From assembly GCA_016705475.1 (NCBI GenBank), contig JADIYD010000014.1, forward strand, positions 434,001-498,000: DNA of 64,000 bases, read 5' to 3'. The stretch comes from Betaproteobacteria bacterium (GTDB lineage Bacteria > Pseudomonadota > Gammaproteobacteria > Burkholderiales > Rhodocyclaceae). This document shows positions 24,933-34,010 of this stretch, one piece after another. The position numbers were made by a program, and so were the translations under genes. The stretch's first letter is position 1. Each line of letters begins with the position of its first letter. The notes beneath the pieces were generated by a model, which was not told where the DNA came from, did not search any database, and saw nothing but the letters and a program-made list of their open reading frames with translations.

Positions 24933-27716
24933 CTAGCACGTCACGGCGTTCTCCTTTCGGCTGCATTCCTCGAGGAGATAGGCGATGGAGCGATAGGTGC
25001 GACCAGTTTCGGCAGTCAGGCCGATTTCGCAGGTGCGGTTGGTGGAAACGCCGCAGGCACAACTGGCCGGCGATTTGCCGAAAGATTCGTCGTGAATCTT
25101 GCGCAAGGCATGCTGGTTGAGTTCCGGCACGACAAAGCCGCGATCACCGCCAAAGCCGCAGCAGGTAACGCCGGCGGATTCAACGATTTCCTCGACGCAG
25201 GCGGCCAATAGGGATTTCAATTTGGCGTCGGAACCGGTGCGGCGAACGCTACAGTTGACATGTAAGGCGACCGGCCCGGCCTGTTTGGTTAGCATCAGGC
25301 GCGGCAGCAGGGCGTCGTGGGCAAACTCATGGAAATCGTAAATCTTGAGACGACCGTCCAGATGCTCAATCATGCGGGCCGAGCAGGCGCTGGCGTCCAT
25401 GATGATCGGGTAACGCCCATTGTCGCTGGCTTTCATCAGCGCTGCTTCCAGCGTGTTGGACATGGCTTCGGCCTCTTCCGCCATGCCCTTGCTGGCCAGC
25501 GTCTGGCCGCAGCATAATTTGTCGAAGCCTTCAGGCAGGCGCGGGGCATAGCCGGCGCGGGTCAGCAACTCGATGATGACATCGCCAAGCTGTGCTTCGC
25601 CGGGCGTCGAAGGGCCAAAAATGCGGGGGCCGCAGGTCGGAAAATAGACGACCGGGTCGCCCTGCGTGCTGCGTACCGCCGGCGACTTGCCGGCGTACGG
25701 CATGTTTTTCTTCCAGGCGCCACCAGAGATTCGGCCGAGGAATTTGTCGCCGAGGACGCCGGATACGGCGTGGCCGACCGTCAGGCCAAGGCGCGAGGCG
25801 TTGACCAGTGTGCCGAAATTATTGCCCGTCCAGGCGTTGACCGCACGTGCCGTGTCACCAAGCTGGCGACCGCGCAGGCGGCGGGTCAGGTCAGCTACGT
25901 TGATGCCCACCGGGCAGGCCGTCGAGCACAGGCCACAGGCGGCGCAGGTGTCGAGGCCCATGTAGGCGTAGTCGGCACCGATGCTGCCAGCCGGCTCGCC
26001 AACGGCAGCGCGGCGCGATAGCTCACGGACGCTGACGATGCGCTGCCGAGGCGACAGGGTCAGGCGGTGTGACGGGCAGAGCGGTTCGCAGAAGCCGCAT
26101 TCGATGCAACGGTCGACGATGTCCTCGGCGGCCGGCATCGGCTTGAGATTTTCAAGGTGGGCGGCCGGATTGTCGTTGAGGATGACGCCAGGATTAAGAC
26201 GGTTTTGCGGATCAAACATGGCTTTGATGCGACGCATCAGCTCAGCCGCGTCCTTGCCCCATTCCATCTCGACAAAGGGCGCCATGTTGCGGCCGGTGCC
26301 GTGCTCTGCCTTCAGGGAGCCGTCGTATTTGGTCACGACGAGATCGACAATGTCGTCCATGAAGCGGGCGTAGCGGTCGATCTCGGCCTGGTCGCCAAAA
26401 TCCTGCGTGAAAACGAAGTGCAGGTTACCTTCCAGCGCATGGCCGAAAATGATGGCTTCGTGGTAGCCGTGGTGGCGGAGCAGGGTTTGCAGATCGAGTG
26501 TCGCATCGGCCAGCGACGCAATCGGGAAGGCGACGTCCTCGATGATGACGGTGGTGCCTGTCTTGCGCATCGCGCCGACCGAGGGAAAGGTGCCCTTGCG
26601 GACTTTCCAGTACATCTCGCAGGTGGCCGGATCGGTTGAAAAAACCATCGGCTCGACGGTGGCGACGCCGTCCATCGCGGCATGAACCTTTGAAATTCGC
26701 TCATTTATCCCGTCGACCGTAGCAGACCTCACTTCAATCAACAGCGCGGCGGCCTCGTCACCCAATTGGCGCATGATTGCCGGCAGGCCCGGCTTGTTTT
26801 CGACTGAGCGCAGCGCAGGTCGGTCGAGCAACTCGACGGCAGAAACCGGTTGCGGCTTGAGGCGAATGACCGCTTCGCAAGCGCTGCGAATGTCCGGGAA
26901 AAATACCAGGGCGCTGGCCTTGAACGGATCTTCGATCACGGTGTTGTAGGTGATCCGCGAAATGAAGCCGAGCGTGCCTTCCGAGCCGATCATCAGGTGC
27001 AGCAGGATGTCGATCGGGTCTTCGTAATCGACCAGCGCATTGAGGCTGTAGCCGGTGGTGTTCTTGATCTTGAACTTGTGGCGAATGCGGTCGGCGAGCG
27101 TGGCGTTGTCGCGGGTGTCGCGTCCCATGCGCTCCAGTTCGCCGAGGAGGACGGCGTGGGATTTTGAAAAAGCATCCTTGCTCAGTGCGTTTTCGGTGTC
27201 GAGCACGCTGCCATCTGCAAACATGACACGCATGCCGGCCACTGTCCGGTAGCTATTCTGGGCTGTGCCGCAGCACATGCCGGAGGCGTTGTTGGCGGCG
27301 ATGCCGCCGATTTTGCAGGCGTTGATCGAAGCGGGATCGGGGCCGATTTTTTTGCCGAATGGCGCCAGGCGGCGATTGACTTCACCACCGATGATGCCGG
27401 GGCCAACCTTGACTTGGCTGGCGTCGGCGTTGATGTCGCAGGTGGCGAAGCCTTCGCCGATCAGGGCGAGGATACCGTCGGTGATGGCCTGGCCGGAGAG
27501 GCTGGTACCGGCAGCCCGGAAGGTGACGGGCGTGTTGGATTGCTTTGCTGTTTTTAGAACCGCCTGGAGTTCAGTTTCGGATTCTATGACGGCGATGACC
27601 TGTGGGGTCAGGCGGTAGAAACTGGCGTCTGTTCCGTACGCCAGTAGTCTTAGTTCATCGGTGATGACCTGGGTTTCCGGGAGGTACTGGCGGAGTTGCT
27701 GGATTAGTTCGCTCAT
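24933..27716 (-). CDS. dld: FAD/Fe-S D-lactate dehydrogenase (glycolate oxidase-like fusion)
   Basis: 927 residues. A PCMH-type FAD domain spans ~35-270 (TFRAAGTSLSGQAITDGI binds the FAD pyrophosphate), and a FAD-oxidase C-terminal domain follows to ~520. Two 4Fe-4S motifs are at about 535 (CIECGFCEPLCP) and 590 (CAACGLCSTACPVG), and two CCG cysteine-rich domains lie at about 735 (CCGQTLASKG) and 852 (CCGFGGDRG). This is the layout of the respiratory D-lactate dehydrogenase Dld-II of Shewanella type, which passes electrons to quinone. A related 2-hydroxy acid such as glycolate remains possible. It lies downstream of lldEFG. Confidence 0.85.
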   Translation of the reverse strand: MSELIQQLRQYLPETQVITDELRLLAYGTDASFYRLTPQVIAVIESETELQAVLKTAKQSNTPVTFRAAGTSLSGQAITDGILALIGEGFATCDINADASQVKVGPGIIGGEVNRRLAPFGKKIGPDPASINACKIGGIAANNASGMCCGTAQNSYRTVAGMRVMFADGSVLDTENALSKDAFSKSHAVLLGELERMGRDTRDNATLADRIRHKFKIKNTTGYSLNALVDYEDPIDILLHLMIGSEGTLGFISRITYNTVIEDPFKASALVFFPDIRSACEAVIRLKPQPVSAVELLDRPALRSVENKPGLPAIMRQLGDEAAALLIEVRSATVDGINERISKVHAAMDGVATVEPMVFSTDPATCEMYWKVRKGTFPSVGAMRKTGTTVIIEDVAFPIASLADATLDLQTLLRHHGYHEAIIFGHALEGNLHFVFTQDFGDQAEIDRYARFMDDIVDLVVTKYDGSLKAEHGTGRNMAPFVEMEWGKDAAELMRRIKAMFDPQNRLNPGVILNDNPAAHLENLKPMPAAEDIVDRCIECGFCEPLCPSHRLTLSPRQRIVSVRELSRRAAVGEPAGSIGADYAYMGLDTCAACGLCSTACPVGINVADLTRRLRGRQLGDTARAVNAWTGNNFGTLVNASRLGLTVGHAVSGVLGDKFLGRISGGAWKKNMPYAGKSPAVRSTQGDPVVYFPTCGPRIFGPSTPGEAQLGDVIIELLTRAGYAPRLPEGFDKLCCGQTLASKGMAEEAEAMSNTLEAALMKASDNGRYPIIMDASACSARMIEHLDGRLKIYDFHEFAHDALLPRLMLTKQAGPVALHVNCSVRRTGSDAKLKSLLAACVEEIVESAGVTCCGFGGDRGFVVPELNQHALRKIHDESFGKSPASCACGVSTNRTCEIGLTAETGRTYRSIAYLLEECSRKENAVTC

Positions 27717-27753
27717 GGTTTGTCTCGGTTTGTTATTTGTTGATGCTTAATTG

Positions 27754-27792
27754 GCTTGGGGTTCCGCCCGCCAGCAAGGCGGAACCCCAAGC
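27754..27792. terminator. Strong 15-bp stem between lldF and dld
   Basis: GCTTGGGGTTCCGCC and its exact complement flank a 9-base loop in the 95-base gap between lldF and the D-lactate dehydrogenase gene. No T-tract follows on the minus strand, so it may be an attenuator or an mRNA-stabilising hairpin rather than a full stop. Confidence 0.5.
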
Positions 27793-27811
27793 TTGATCGA
27801 GTGAACAAACA

Positions 27812-29242
27812 TCAGCCCCGTTCCTTCAACATATCCCGCAAGCGCTTGGGCGCCGGCCTCAACGGCACCCGAACCGAAGTCCACGCGCCCTGACGCGAAG
27901 GCATCAACCTCCCAAACCGACTGCCCAACCAAGTCACCACGCCGTACAGCGCAGGCGAGCGATACACCGCAGCCCATCCCCGCCAAACCGAAGTGATCAA
28001 CCGGCTATAACCCGCACCCTGTCCGCGCATCGCCGGGTTGGCGTGCGGCGCGCTGTAAGACTCTTCGCGCAAACGCATCAGCAATTCGGGAATGGGTATC
28101 TTCACCGGGCAAACCTCACCGCAGGCCCCGCACATCGATGAGGCCGAGGCCATGTTCGCCGTGGCTTCCAGTCCCAGCAAATGCGGTGAAATGATCTTGC
28201 CGATCGGGCCGGGGTAGGTCGTGCCGTAGGCATGGCCGCCGATGCGGGTATAGACCGGGCAGTGGTTCATGCAGGCGCCGCAGCGAATGCATTGCAGGGT
28301 CTTGCGCAATTGCTCGTCGGCGTAGGCCTGAGTCCGGCCGTTGTCGAGCAGAACCAGATGCACTTCGGTCGGGCCGTCCTTCTCACCCGGCTGGCGTGGT
28401 CCGGAGATCATGTTGAAGTAGGTCGAGATGTTCTGGCCGGTTGCCGAGCGCGTGAGCAAAGACAGCAGCGGCGGAACGTGTGCCAGTTTCTCGACAACTT
28501 TTTCGATGCCGGTGATGGCGATATGAACCGGCGGCGCGGTCGTGCTCAGACGGCCGTTTCCTTCATTTTCAACCAGGCAAAGCGTGCCGGTTTCGGCGAC
28601 GGCCATGTTGACGCCGGACAAGCCGATATCTGCCACCAGAAATTTCTCGCGCAGGACGCGGCGGCCGATCTGGATTAGTTCATCGACGTTGTCGGTGTAA
28701 TCGACGCCCGGCACCTTCTCGTTGAACAGCCGGGCGATTTCTTCCTTGGTCTTGTGAATGGCCGGCATGATGATGTGCGATGGCTTTTCACCGGCCAACT
28801 GGACGATGTATTCGCCCATGTCCGACTCCATCGCGTCGATACCGGCTGCTTCGCAGGCGTGGTTCAGCTCGATTTCCTCGCTGACCATCGACTTGCCCTT
28901 GACCATCAGCTTGGCCGAATGCGCTTTGCAGATGCCGAGGATGATGGCGTTGGCTTCGTCCGGCGTTTCCGCCCAATGCACCTGGATGCCGTTGCGAATC
29001 AGGTTTTTTTCCAGCTGCAGCAACAGGGCAGGCAGTTTGCCGAGGTTGTACTGGCGAATCTGCTCGCCTAGCGTGCGCAGGGTTTCCAGCTCTTCCGGGC
29101 TGGGGAACTGGGCGGCTCGCTTGGTGATCAGAAAATCCATCGCGCCACGGAAACTCTGGCGCAGGAAGGGGTTTTCGACGACATCCTTGGCCCGTGCCCG
29201 GAAGCCCTCGGTGGGCATGAAGTTCAGGTTATGTTCGCTCAT
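27812..29242 (-). CDS. lldF: L-lactate oxidation Fe-S protein LldF/LutB
   Basis: 476 residues. The N-terminal ~300 residues form a LUD (DUF162-type) domain. Two 4Fe-4S ferredoxin motifs follow at ~317 (CIRCGACMNHCPVY) and ~372 (CGACGEVCPVKIP). With LldE and LldG it forms the three-part cytoplasmic/membrane-associated complex that oxidises L-lactate to pyruvate. The start overlaps the end of lldG by 4 bases (ATGA), so translation is coupled. Length and motif spacing are normal for the family. Confidence 0.92.
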   Translation of the reverse strand: MSEHNLNFMPTEGFRARAKDVVENPFLRQSFRGAMDFLITKRAAQFPSPEELETLRTLGEQIRQYNLGKLPALLLQLEKNLIRNGIQVHWAETPDEANAIILGICKAHSAKLMVKGKSMVSEEIELNHACEAAGIDAMESDMGEYIVQLAGEKPSHIIMPAIHKTKEEIARLFNEKVPGVDYTDNVDELIQIGRRVLREKFLVADIGLSGVNMAVAETGTLCLVENEGNGRLSTTAPPVHIAITGIEKVVEKLAHVPPLLSLLTRSATGQNISTYFNMISGPRQPGEKDGPTEVHLVLLDNGRTQAYADEQLRKTLQCIRCGACMNHCPVYTRIGGHAYGTTYPGPIGKIISPHLLGLEATANMASASSMCGACGEVCPVKIPIPELLMRLREESYSAPHANPAMRGQGAGYSRLITSVWRGWAAVYRSPALYGVVTWLGSRFGRLMPSRQGAWTSVRVPLRPAPKRLRDMLKERG

Positions 29243-29904
29243 GCTTCGTCTCCGATCAGCAGGACCACCAGTTCTTTCGGGCCGTGTGCGCCATAGGCCA
29301 GCGTCACCTGAATGTCGGCCGTTTTCGACGGGCCGGAGATGAGCAGGGCGTTGGTTGGCAGGCCATTGGCCCAGCCTTCGCGCTGCATCACCTCATAAAA
29401 AGTGTTGTGGATGCTTGAAGCGTCGAGCAGCACGATGTGCACCGGTGGCACCAGCGACATCAGGCGCGGTTCGTCGGCGTCGGGCCAGAGAACCAGGGTG
29501 CCGGTTTCAGCAATTGCACAACGGGCTGAAGTCAGGCTGGCCGGAATGTCGTGGAACATTTCTTCTTTCCAGTCCTCGATTGGCGCGTCGTAGCCCTGGC
29601 ACTCGATACCGCTTGGCGAAAGCTCGTCGATTGCCTGCCGGCCGTGCGGCGTTCCGGGCGCCACCAGCAGCTTGCCTATCTGTTTGGCCGACAGCACTTC
29701 CCAAAGTTTTTGCAGCCAGCTTGCCGAAGTCACGGAATAAACCTCGGCATGGGCCAGCTCGATGCAGCTACGGAACCGGCTCGCCTTGTCGGCGGCGCTT
29801 TCCTGACTGCGATGGGTTTCATACCAGCTGGCAACGTCGGGTTCGGCTTTAGGCAGAACGGGGGCTGCGTTCAGCTTGGCGAGGATGCGATCACGGGCGC
29901 TCAT
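29239..29904 (-). CDS. lldG: L-lactate oxidation protein LldG/LutC
   Basis: 221 residues, a single LUD domain with the typical end TADIQVTLAYGAHGPKELVVLLI and CAIAETGTLVLW. It is the small subunit of the LldEFG (LutABC) L-lactate dehydrogenase complex. Both ends overlap neighbouring genes by 4 bases, giving the order lldE-lldG-lldF, which differs from the E-F-G order common elsewhere. Confidence 0.9.
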   Translation of the reverse strand: MSARDRILAKLNAAPVLPKAEPDVASWYETHRSQESAADKASRFRSCIELAHAEVYSVTSASWLQKLWEVLSAKQIGKLLVAPGTPHGRQAIDELSPSGIECQGYDAPIEDWKEEMFHDIPASLTSARCAIAETGTLVLWPDADEPRLMSLVPPVHIVLLDASSIHNTFYEVMQREGWANGLPTNALLISGPSKTADIQVTLAYGAHGPKELVVLLIGDEA

Positions 29905-30683
29905 TTGGACGTCCTCCGCAGCAGGAAACTGGCAATGTGTTCGCCGGGAGGGCTTGGCGTCTTGCGACCCTCTTGCTTATCCTTCCAGGCCGCGTGGCCG
30001 AGGATGTTCATCAGGCAGCCGCAGTCGGCGCTGACGACGCGTTCGGCACCGGTGGCCTTGAGCGACTTGAGCTTGTCCTCGACCATGGCGCCGGAAATTT
30101 CCGGCTGCTTGAGCGAAAAAGTGCCGCCGAAGCCGCAGCATTCGGATTCGTGATCCTGTTGCGCGACCTTGACCTTGTTCAGGCCGCCGAGCAGCTTGCG
30201 CCCGGTCAGATGCACGTCCATCTCGCGGCGGGCGGCGCAGGACGTATGCAGCACGACGGTGCAGTCGCCACCCCTGTCTTCCGGTTGCCAGCCGAGCACA
30301 TTGACCAGGAAATCGGTGAATTCGTAAATACGCACCGACAGCGCTTCGGCCTGCGCCTTGCGCGCGGGATCGTTGGCGAACAGTGTCGGATAATGGTGCT
30401 TCATCATCCCGGCGCAGGAGCCGGAGGGAACGACCACTGGCCAGTCGTTCGGGAACAGCGTCAACTGGAGTGTCGCCACCTTGCGCGCCTCGTCGGGAAA
30501 ACCGCTCGTATAAGCCGGTTGACCGCAGCAGGTCTGTTCTTCCGGAAAGTGAACACGGATGCCTTCGCGTTCAAGCAGGGTGATGGCATCGAGGCCGGCC
30601 CCCGGGAAGAACTGATCGACCACGCAGGTGGCGAAGAAATAAATATCTGCGGGGCGCCGGCTGGTTTTTGCCTGTTCGCTCAT
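29901..30683 (-). CDS. lldE: L-lactate oxidation protein LldE/LutA
   Basis: 260 residues with two CCG domains: CCGQPAY near residue 51 and ECCGFGGTFSLK near 180, plus HTSCAARREMD. These cysteine sets bind Fe-S clusters. First gene of the lldEGF unit, with GGAG about 9 bases before the ATG. Two TGGTCTTACCA operators lie 20 and 134 bases upstream of the start, so control by the adjacent LldR-type regulator is likely. A diverged partial copy occurs at 41233-41453. Confidence 0.92.
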   Translation of the reverse strand: MSEQAKTSRRPADIYFFATCVVDQFFPGAGLDAITLLEREGIRVHFPEEQTCCGQPAYTSGFPDEARKVATLQLTLFPNDWPVVVPSGSCAGMMKHHYPTLFANDPARKAQAEALSVRIYEFTDFLVNVLGWQPEDRGGDCTVVLHTSCAARREMDVHLTGRKLLGGLNKVKVAQQDHESECCGFGGTFSLKQPEISGAMVEDKLKSLKATGAERVVSADCGCLMNILGHAAWKDKQEGRKTPSPPGEHIASFLLRRTSK

Positions 30684-30702
30684 ATTGTCTCCAGTGGTTA
30701 AG

Positions 30703-30713
30703 TGGTCTTACCA
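30703..30713. promoter_or_regulatory. LldR-type operator, proximal
   Basis: TGGTCTTACCA: the TGGT-n3-ACCA pattern recognised by FadR-subfamily GntR regulators (PdhR, LldR). It is 20 bases before the lldE ATG, where binding would block transcription or initiation. Confidence 0.7.
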
Positions 30714-30816
30714 AAATCAATAGATTACAGAAATTCATGATAAAACTGTGACTTAGTAAATACAATTAGGGTTTATCCTTAGCTTTCAGCTTTCCGGTTT
30801 GGTGATTAAAATCCAG

Positions 30817-30827
30817 TGGTCTTACCA
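30817..30827. promoter_or_regulatory. LldR-type operator, distal
   Basis: Identical TGGTCTTACCA 114 bases from the proximal copy, close to 11 helical turns, so the two sites could face the same side and be bridged by a DNA loop, as described for E. coli lldPRD. Confidence 0.7.
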
Positions 30828-31068
30828 ATCCGGCCTGTTGATAAATGCCGCAAAACAAGGTTTACGTTCCGCGTATCTCCGACGCCGTCGCATCCGCGCC
30901 GAAGGCGTCGGGGGTGAATTTCAACAGCCCGCTAAGTACGCTTCCCGTTCTTCGAAATTTGGCAAGCCAAGCACATGAACAGGCGCTCTGCCTGACACCC
31001 GTGAAGGATGCCGTTCTGCTCCCGGGCTGCCACGAAGGGAAACGATACGTACGATCCATGCTTGGTAC
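30828..31068. other. Intergenic region between lldE control sites and lldR
   Basis: About 240 bases without a supported gene. It contains the 3' flank of lldR and the upstream part of the lldE control region. No clear T-tract hairpin ends lldR, so some readthrough into lldE is possible. Confidence 0.3.
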
Positions 31069-31770
31069 TCAGTCGCAACGCTTGGCAAGTTCTGATCGGG
31101 TAAAGTCGATGTGATCGAGCATAAGCAGCCTTGCCGTGTCAGGCTGGCGTTGACGGATAGCATCCCAAATACGCAGGTGCTGTTCCTTCAACTGATTCGT
31201 CACGACCAATGTTGGGTCCTCCAGGTCCGTCACATTGAGACTAATGTGCTCACGCAACAGGCGCACAATGCCTGTGTGCAGGTAAAGAAACATCGTGTTG
31301 TGTGAGGCATGAGAAATGGATTCGTGGAAATCCGCGTCGGCCTGATGTTGTGCATTTCTGTCACGATTTTCGTAAGCCATAAGCATGCGCTCTATAGTGG
31401 CGTCAATCTTCTCCAGATCGCTTTGGTTTGCGCGCAGTGCGGCGAAATACGCGGTAGCGCCTTCCATCTCGCGGCGAAATTCAAGCGTGTCCCAGCGTAA
31501 ATCCGGATGATCAGCCAGTAATTGCTGCCACGGCGAAATGCTAGTCGCCTGTAGGAGGTTGGAGACAAATACGCCGCTGCCTTGGCGACTGAACAGCAGG
31601 CCACGCGCCTTGAGGCAAAAAATCGCCTCACGTAGTGAGTTTCTGGATACACCCAGTATTTCGGCCAGTTTGCGCTCCGCAGGCAGGCGCGTTCCCGCCG
31701 TCCATGACCCATCGAGCAGGCGCGCTTCCAGCGCACGCCGAGCCTCTTCTGCAACACTGTGGTGCGCCAT
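31069..31770 (-). CDS. lldR: GntR-family lactate regulator (FadR/LldR subfamily)
   Basis: 233 residues. A GntR winged helix at ~5-75 (SWTAGTRLPAERKLAEILGV, SRNSLREAIFCL, RQGSGVFV) is followed by an all-helical FCD effector domain at ~90-220 with the metal-ligand pattern Asp...His...His (DADFHESISHASHN). The relatives LldR and PdhR respond to lactate and pyruvate. The matching operators stand before lldE, directly downstream. GGAG precedes the ATG by 7 bases. PdhR-like function is the main alternative, since PDH genes lie just upstream. Confidence 0.85.
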   Translation of the reverse strand: MAHHSVAEEARRALEARLLDGSWTAGTRLPAERKLAEILGVSRNSLREAIFCLKARGLLFSRQGSGVFVSNLLQATSISPWQQLLADHPDLRWDTLEFRREMEGATAYFAALRANQSDLEKIDATIERMLMAYENRDRNAQHQADADFHESISHASHNTMFLYLHTGIVRLLREHISLNVTDLEDPTLVVTNQLKEQHLRIWDAIRQRQPDTARLLMLDHIDFTRSELAKRCD

Positions 31771-31803
31771 AGAGATTCTCCATCATTAGGTTAATGAGTC
31801 ATC

Positions 31804-31834
31804 AAAAAAACTCGGAGAACTTATGTTCTCCGAG
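31804..31834 (-). terminator. Rho-independent terminator after phaB
   Basis: A perfect 10-bp stem (CTCGGAGAAC / GTTCTCCGAG) with a 4-base loop, followed on the minus strand by seven T. It is the best intrinsic terminator in the window and closes the aceE-to-phaB run. Confidence 0.9.
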
Positions 31835-31968
31835 CCAAACGTTTCAGCATGCACCTTGCAGGAGGGGTGCATGTACAAATACCCTGTAACGAATACAAGC
31901 CCTAACAAATGTCGTCTCAATGATGCGTGAATTGGCGTATCACTTTAGCCGGTTATGCACACATCATT

Positions 31969-32712
31969 TTACTGGTAGTACAGACCACCATTGATGTTCA
32001 GCGTTGCACCAGTCATGAAGCCAGCAAGTTCGGAAGACAGGTAAACGCAAGCGGCCCCCATTTCTTCCGGCTTGCCCAAGCGCTTCATTGGTACCGAGTC
32101 GACGATGGTCTGCAGCACTTCCGGCTTGATCGCCATGACCATCTTGGTTGCGATGTAACCTGGGCAGATGACGTTGACGGTCACGCCCTTGGCCGCCAGT
32201 TCAGCGGCCAGTGCCTTGGAGAAGCCGATAACGCCAGCCTTGGCAGCGGAGTAGTTGGTCTGGCCAGCCTGCCCTTTGAGGCCGTTGACCGAGGAGATGT
32301 TAACAATACGACCCCAGCCACGGCCGGCCATCTTGGCCGACACTTGCTTGGTCATGTTGAATAAGGAGTTGAGGTTGGTAGCGATAACTGCGTCCCAGCC
32401 ATCACGCTCCATCTTGGCAAACATTTTGTCGCGGGTGATACCGGCGTTATTGATCAGGATGTCAACCTGGCCACAAGCTGCTTCGGCTTCGGCAACCATC
32501 TTTTCGCAATCTTCCAGGGAAGATACGTCGCCAGCAACACAAACGAAATCATTGAAGCCTTCTGCAGCCATCTCGGCCAGCCAAGCATCCTTGTTATCAA
32601 ACTGTGGATGGTAAGAAGCAACCACCTTATGACCAGCCTTGGCCAGTTCCTGACAGATTGCAGTGCCGAGGCCGCCCATGGCGCCGGTTACGAGAGCAAC
32701 ACGTTGAGTCAT
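31969..32712 (-). CDS. phaB: Acetoacetyl-CoA reductase
   Basis: 247 residues, a short-chain dehydrogenase. The nucleotide-binding motif VTGAMGGLGTA is at the N-terminus, NNAG follows, and the catalytic Ser and Tyr-x-x-x-Lys (SSVNG, NYSAAK at ~153-157) are present. CPGYIATKMV and a C-terminal INGG are typical of PhaB/FabG. It makes (R)-3-hydroxybutyryl-CoA with NADPH for PHB synthase. It is 37 bases downstream of the thiolase gene, as expected for a pha pair. No phaC is in the window. Confidence 0.9.
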   Translation of the reverse strand: MTQRVALVTGAMGGLGTAICQELAKAGHKVVASYHPQFDNKDAWLAEMAAEGFNDFVCVAGDVSSLEDCEKMVAEAEAACGQVDILINNAGITRDKMFAKMERDGWDAVIATNLNSLFNMTKQVSAKMAGRGWGRIVNISSVNGLKGQAGQTNYSAAKAGVIGFSKALAAELAAKGVTVNVICPGYIATKMVMAIKPEVLQTIVDSVPMKRLGKPEEMGAACVYLSSELAGFMTGATLNINGGLYYQ

Positions 32713-32749
32713 TTTTTACTCCTTGATAAATTGGAAAGATTCGAGTCGA

Positions 32750-33931
32750 TCAGGCGCGTTCAAAGATGACCGCGATACCTTGACCACCACCGATACACAT
32801 GGTGACCAGTGCGTACTTGCCACCGATGCGCTCAAGTTCGTACAGGGCCTTGGTGGCGATGAAAGCACCGGAGCAACCAATCGGGTGACCGAGCGCGATG
32901 GCGCCGCCATTCGGGTTGGTCTTGGCCGGATCCAGGCCAAGCACCTTGGTCACTGTCAGCGCCTGGGCGGCAAAGGCTTCGTTGGACTCGATGACATCCA
33001 TCTGGTCCAGGGTCAGGCCAGCCTTCTTGAGAGCGAGTTTGGTGGCCGGGATCGGACCTTCGCCCATGATGTCGTTCGGCACGCCAGCAACGGCGTAACC
33101 GGCGATACGGGCCATCGCCTTTTGACCAGCCTTGGCGGCGACATCTGCCGCAGCCATTACAAAGAAGGCAGCGCCGTCATTGATGCCGGATGCGTTGCCG
33201 GCAGTAACGGTACCGTCTTTCTTGAAGGCCGGCTTCATCTTGGCCAGGGTTTCCATCGTCGTGTTGGACTTGACGTGCTCGTCGGTGTCAAACACCACTT
33301 CGCCCTTACGGGTCTGCTTGACGATCGGAATGATCTGCGACTTGAAGCGCCCTTCTGTAATAGCGACGGTCGCACGACGGTGTGATTCAACCGCCAGCGC
33401 ATCTTGCTCTTCACGGCTGAAGCCGTATTTGGCGGCCAGGTTTTCTGCGGTGATCCCCATGTGCCCGACACCGAACGGGTCGGTCAGCGTGGCAACCATG
33501 GAGTCGATCGCCTTGGTATCACCCATACGGGCACCAGAGCGCAGGGCCGGCAACAGATAGGCCGCCTTGGACATGACTTCAACACCACCGCCGATACCGT
33601 AGTCGGCGTCGCTCAGCATGATGTTTTGGGCGGTCGTCACGATACCCTGCAGGCCGGAGGCGCACAGACGGCTGACTTGCATGGCGACGGAATCCATCGA
33701 CAGGCCTGCCTGAATGGAGGCGACGCGGGAAACGTAGGCAAAACGGGAATCGGTCGGCAAGGTGGTGCCAACGGTGACGTAATTGATCGCTTGCGGATCA
33801 ACACCGGAACGGCCAATCGCTTCCTTCATGACGATGCCAGCCAGTTCGCTGGAATCGAAGTCGGCCTGGGAGCCGGCAAAAGCACCAATAGGGGAACGAA
33901 CTGCGCTTAGAACGACGACATCTCTGCTCAT
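32750..33931 (-). CDS. phaA: Acetyl-CoA acetyltransferase (beta-ketothiolase)
   Basis: 393 residues from the ATG at 33931 (AAGGA upstream). A long in-frame upstream extension is not protein-like. The nucleophile Cys is in SRLCASGLQG near residue 89, and the catalytic His (ALGHPIGCSG, ~349) and Cys (CIGGGQG, ~379) are present. It condenses two acetyl-CoA to acetoacetyl-CoA. A BktB-like specificity for longer chains cannot be excluded. It is 79 bases below lpd with no terminator between, so it may share the PDH transcript. Confidence 0.9.
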   Translation of the reverse strand: MSRDVVVLSAVRSPIGAFAGSQADFDSSELAGIVMKEAIGRSGVDPQAINYVTVGTTLPTDSRFAYVSRVASIQAGLSMDSVAMQVSRLCASGLQGIVTTAQNIMLSDADYGIGGGVEVMSKAAYLLPALRSGARMGDTKAIDSMVATLTDPFGVGHMGITAENLAAKYGFSREEQDALAVESHRRATVAITEGRFKSQIIPIVKQTRKGEVVFDTDEHVKSNTTMETLAKMKPAFKKDGTVTAGNASGINDGAAFFVMAAADVAAKAGQKAMARIAGYAVAGVPNDIMGEGPIPATKLALKKAGLTLDQMDVIESNEAFAAQALTVTKVLGLDPAKTNPNGGAIALGHPIGCSGAFIATKALYELERIGGKYALVTMCIGGGQGIAVIFERA

Positions 33932-34010
33932 CTTTTTTCCTTGGATAATGTACTGATTCGCGTGCCCGGACGAGTGGGCGCCGCATGGATAGGAGTGATC
34001 GCTAGGTGGC

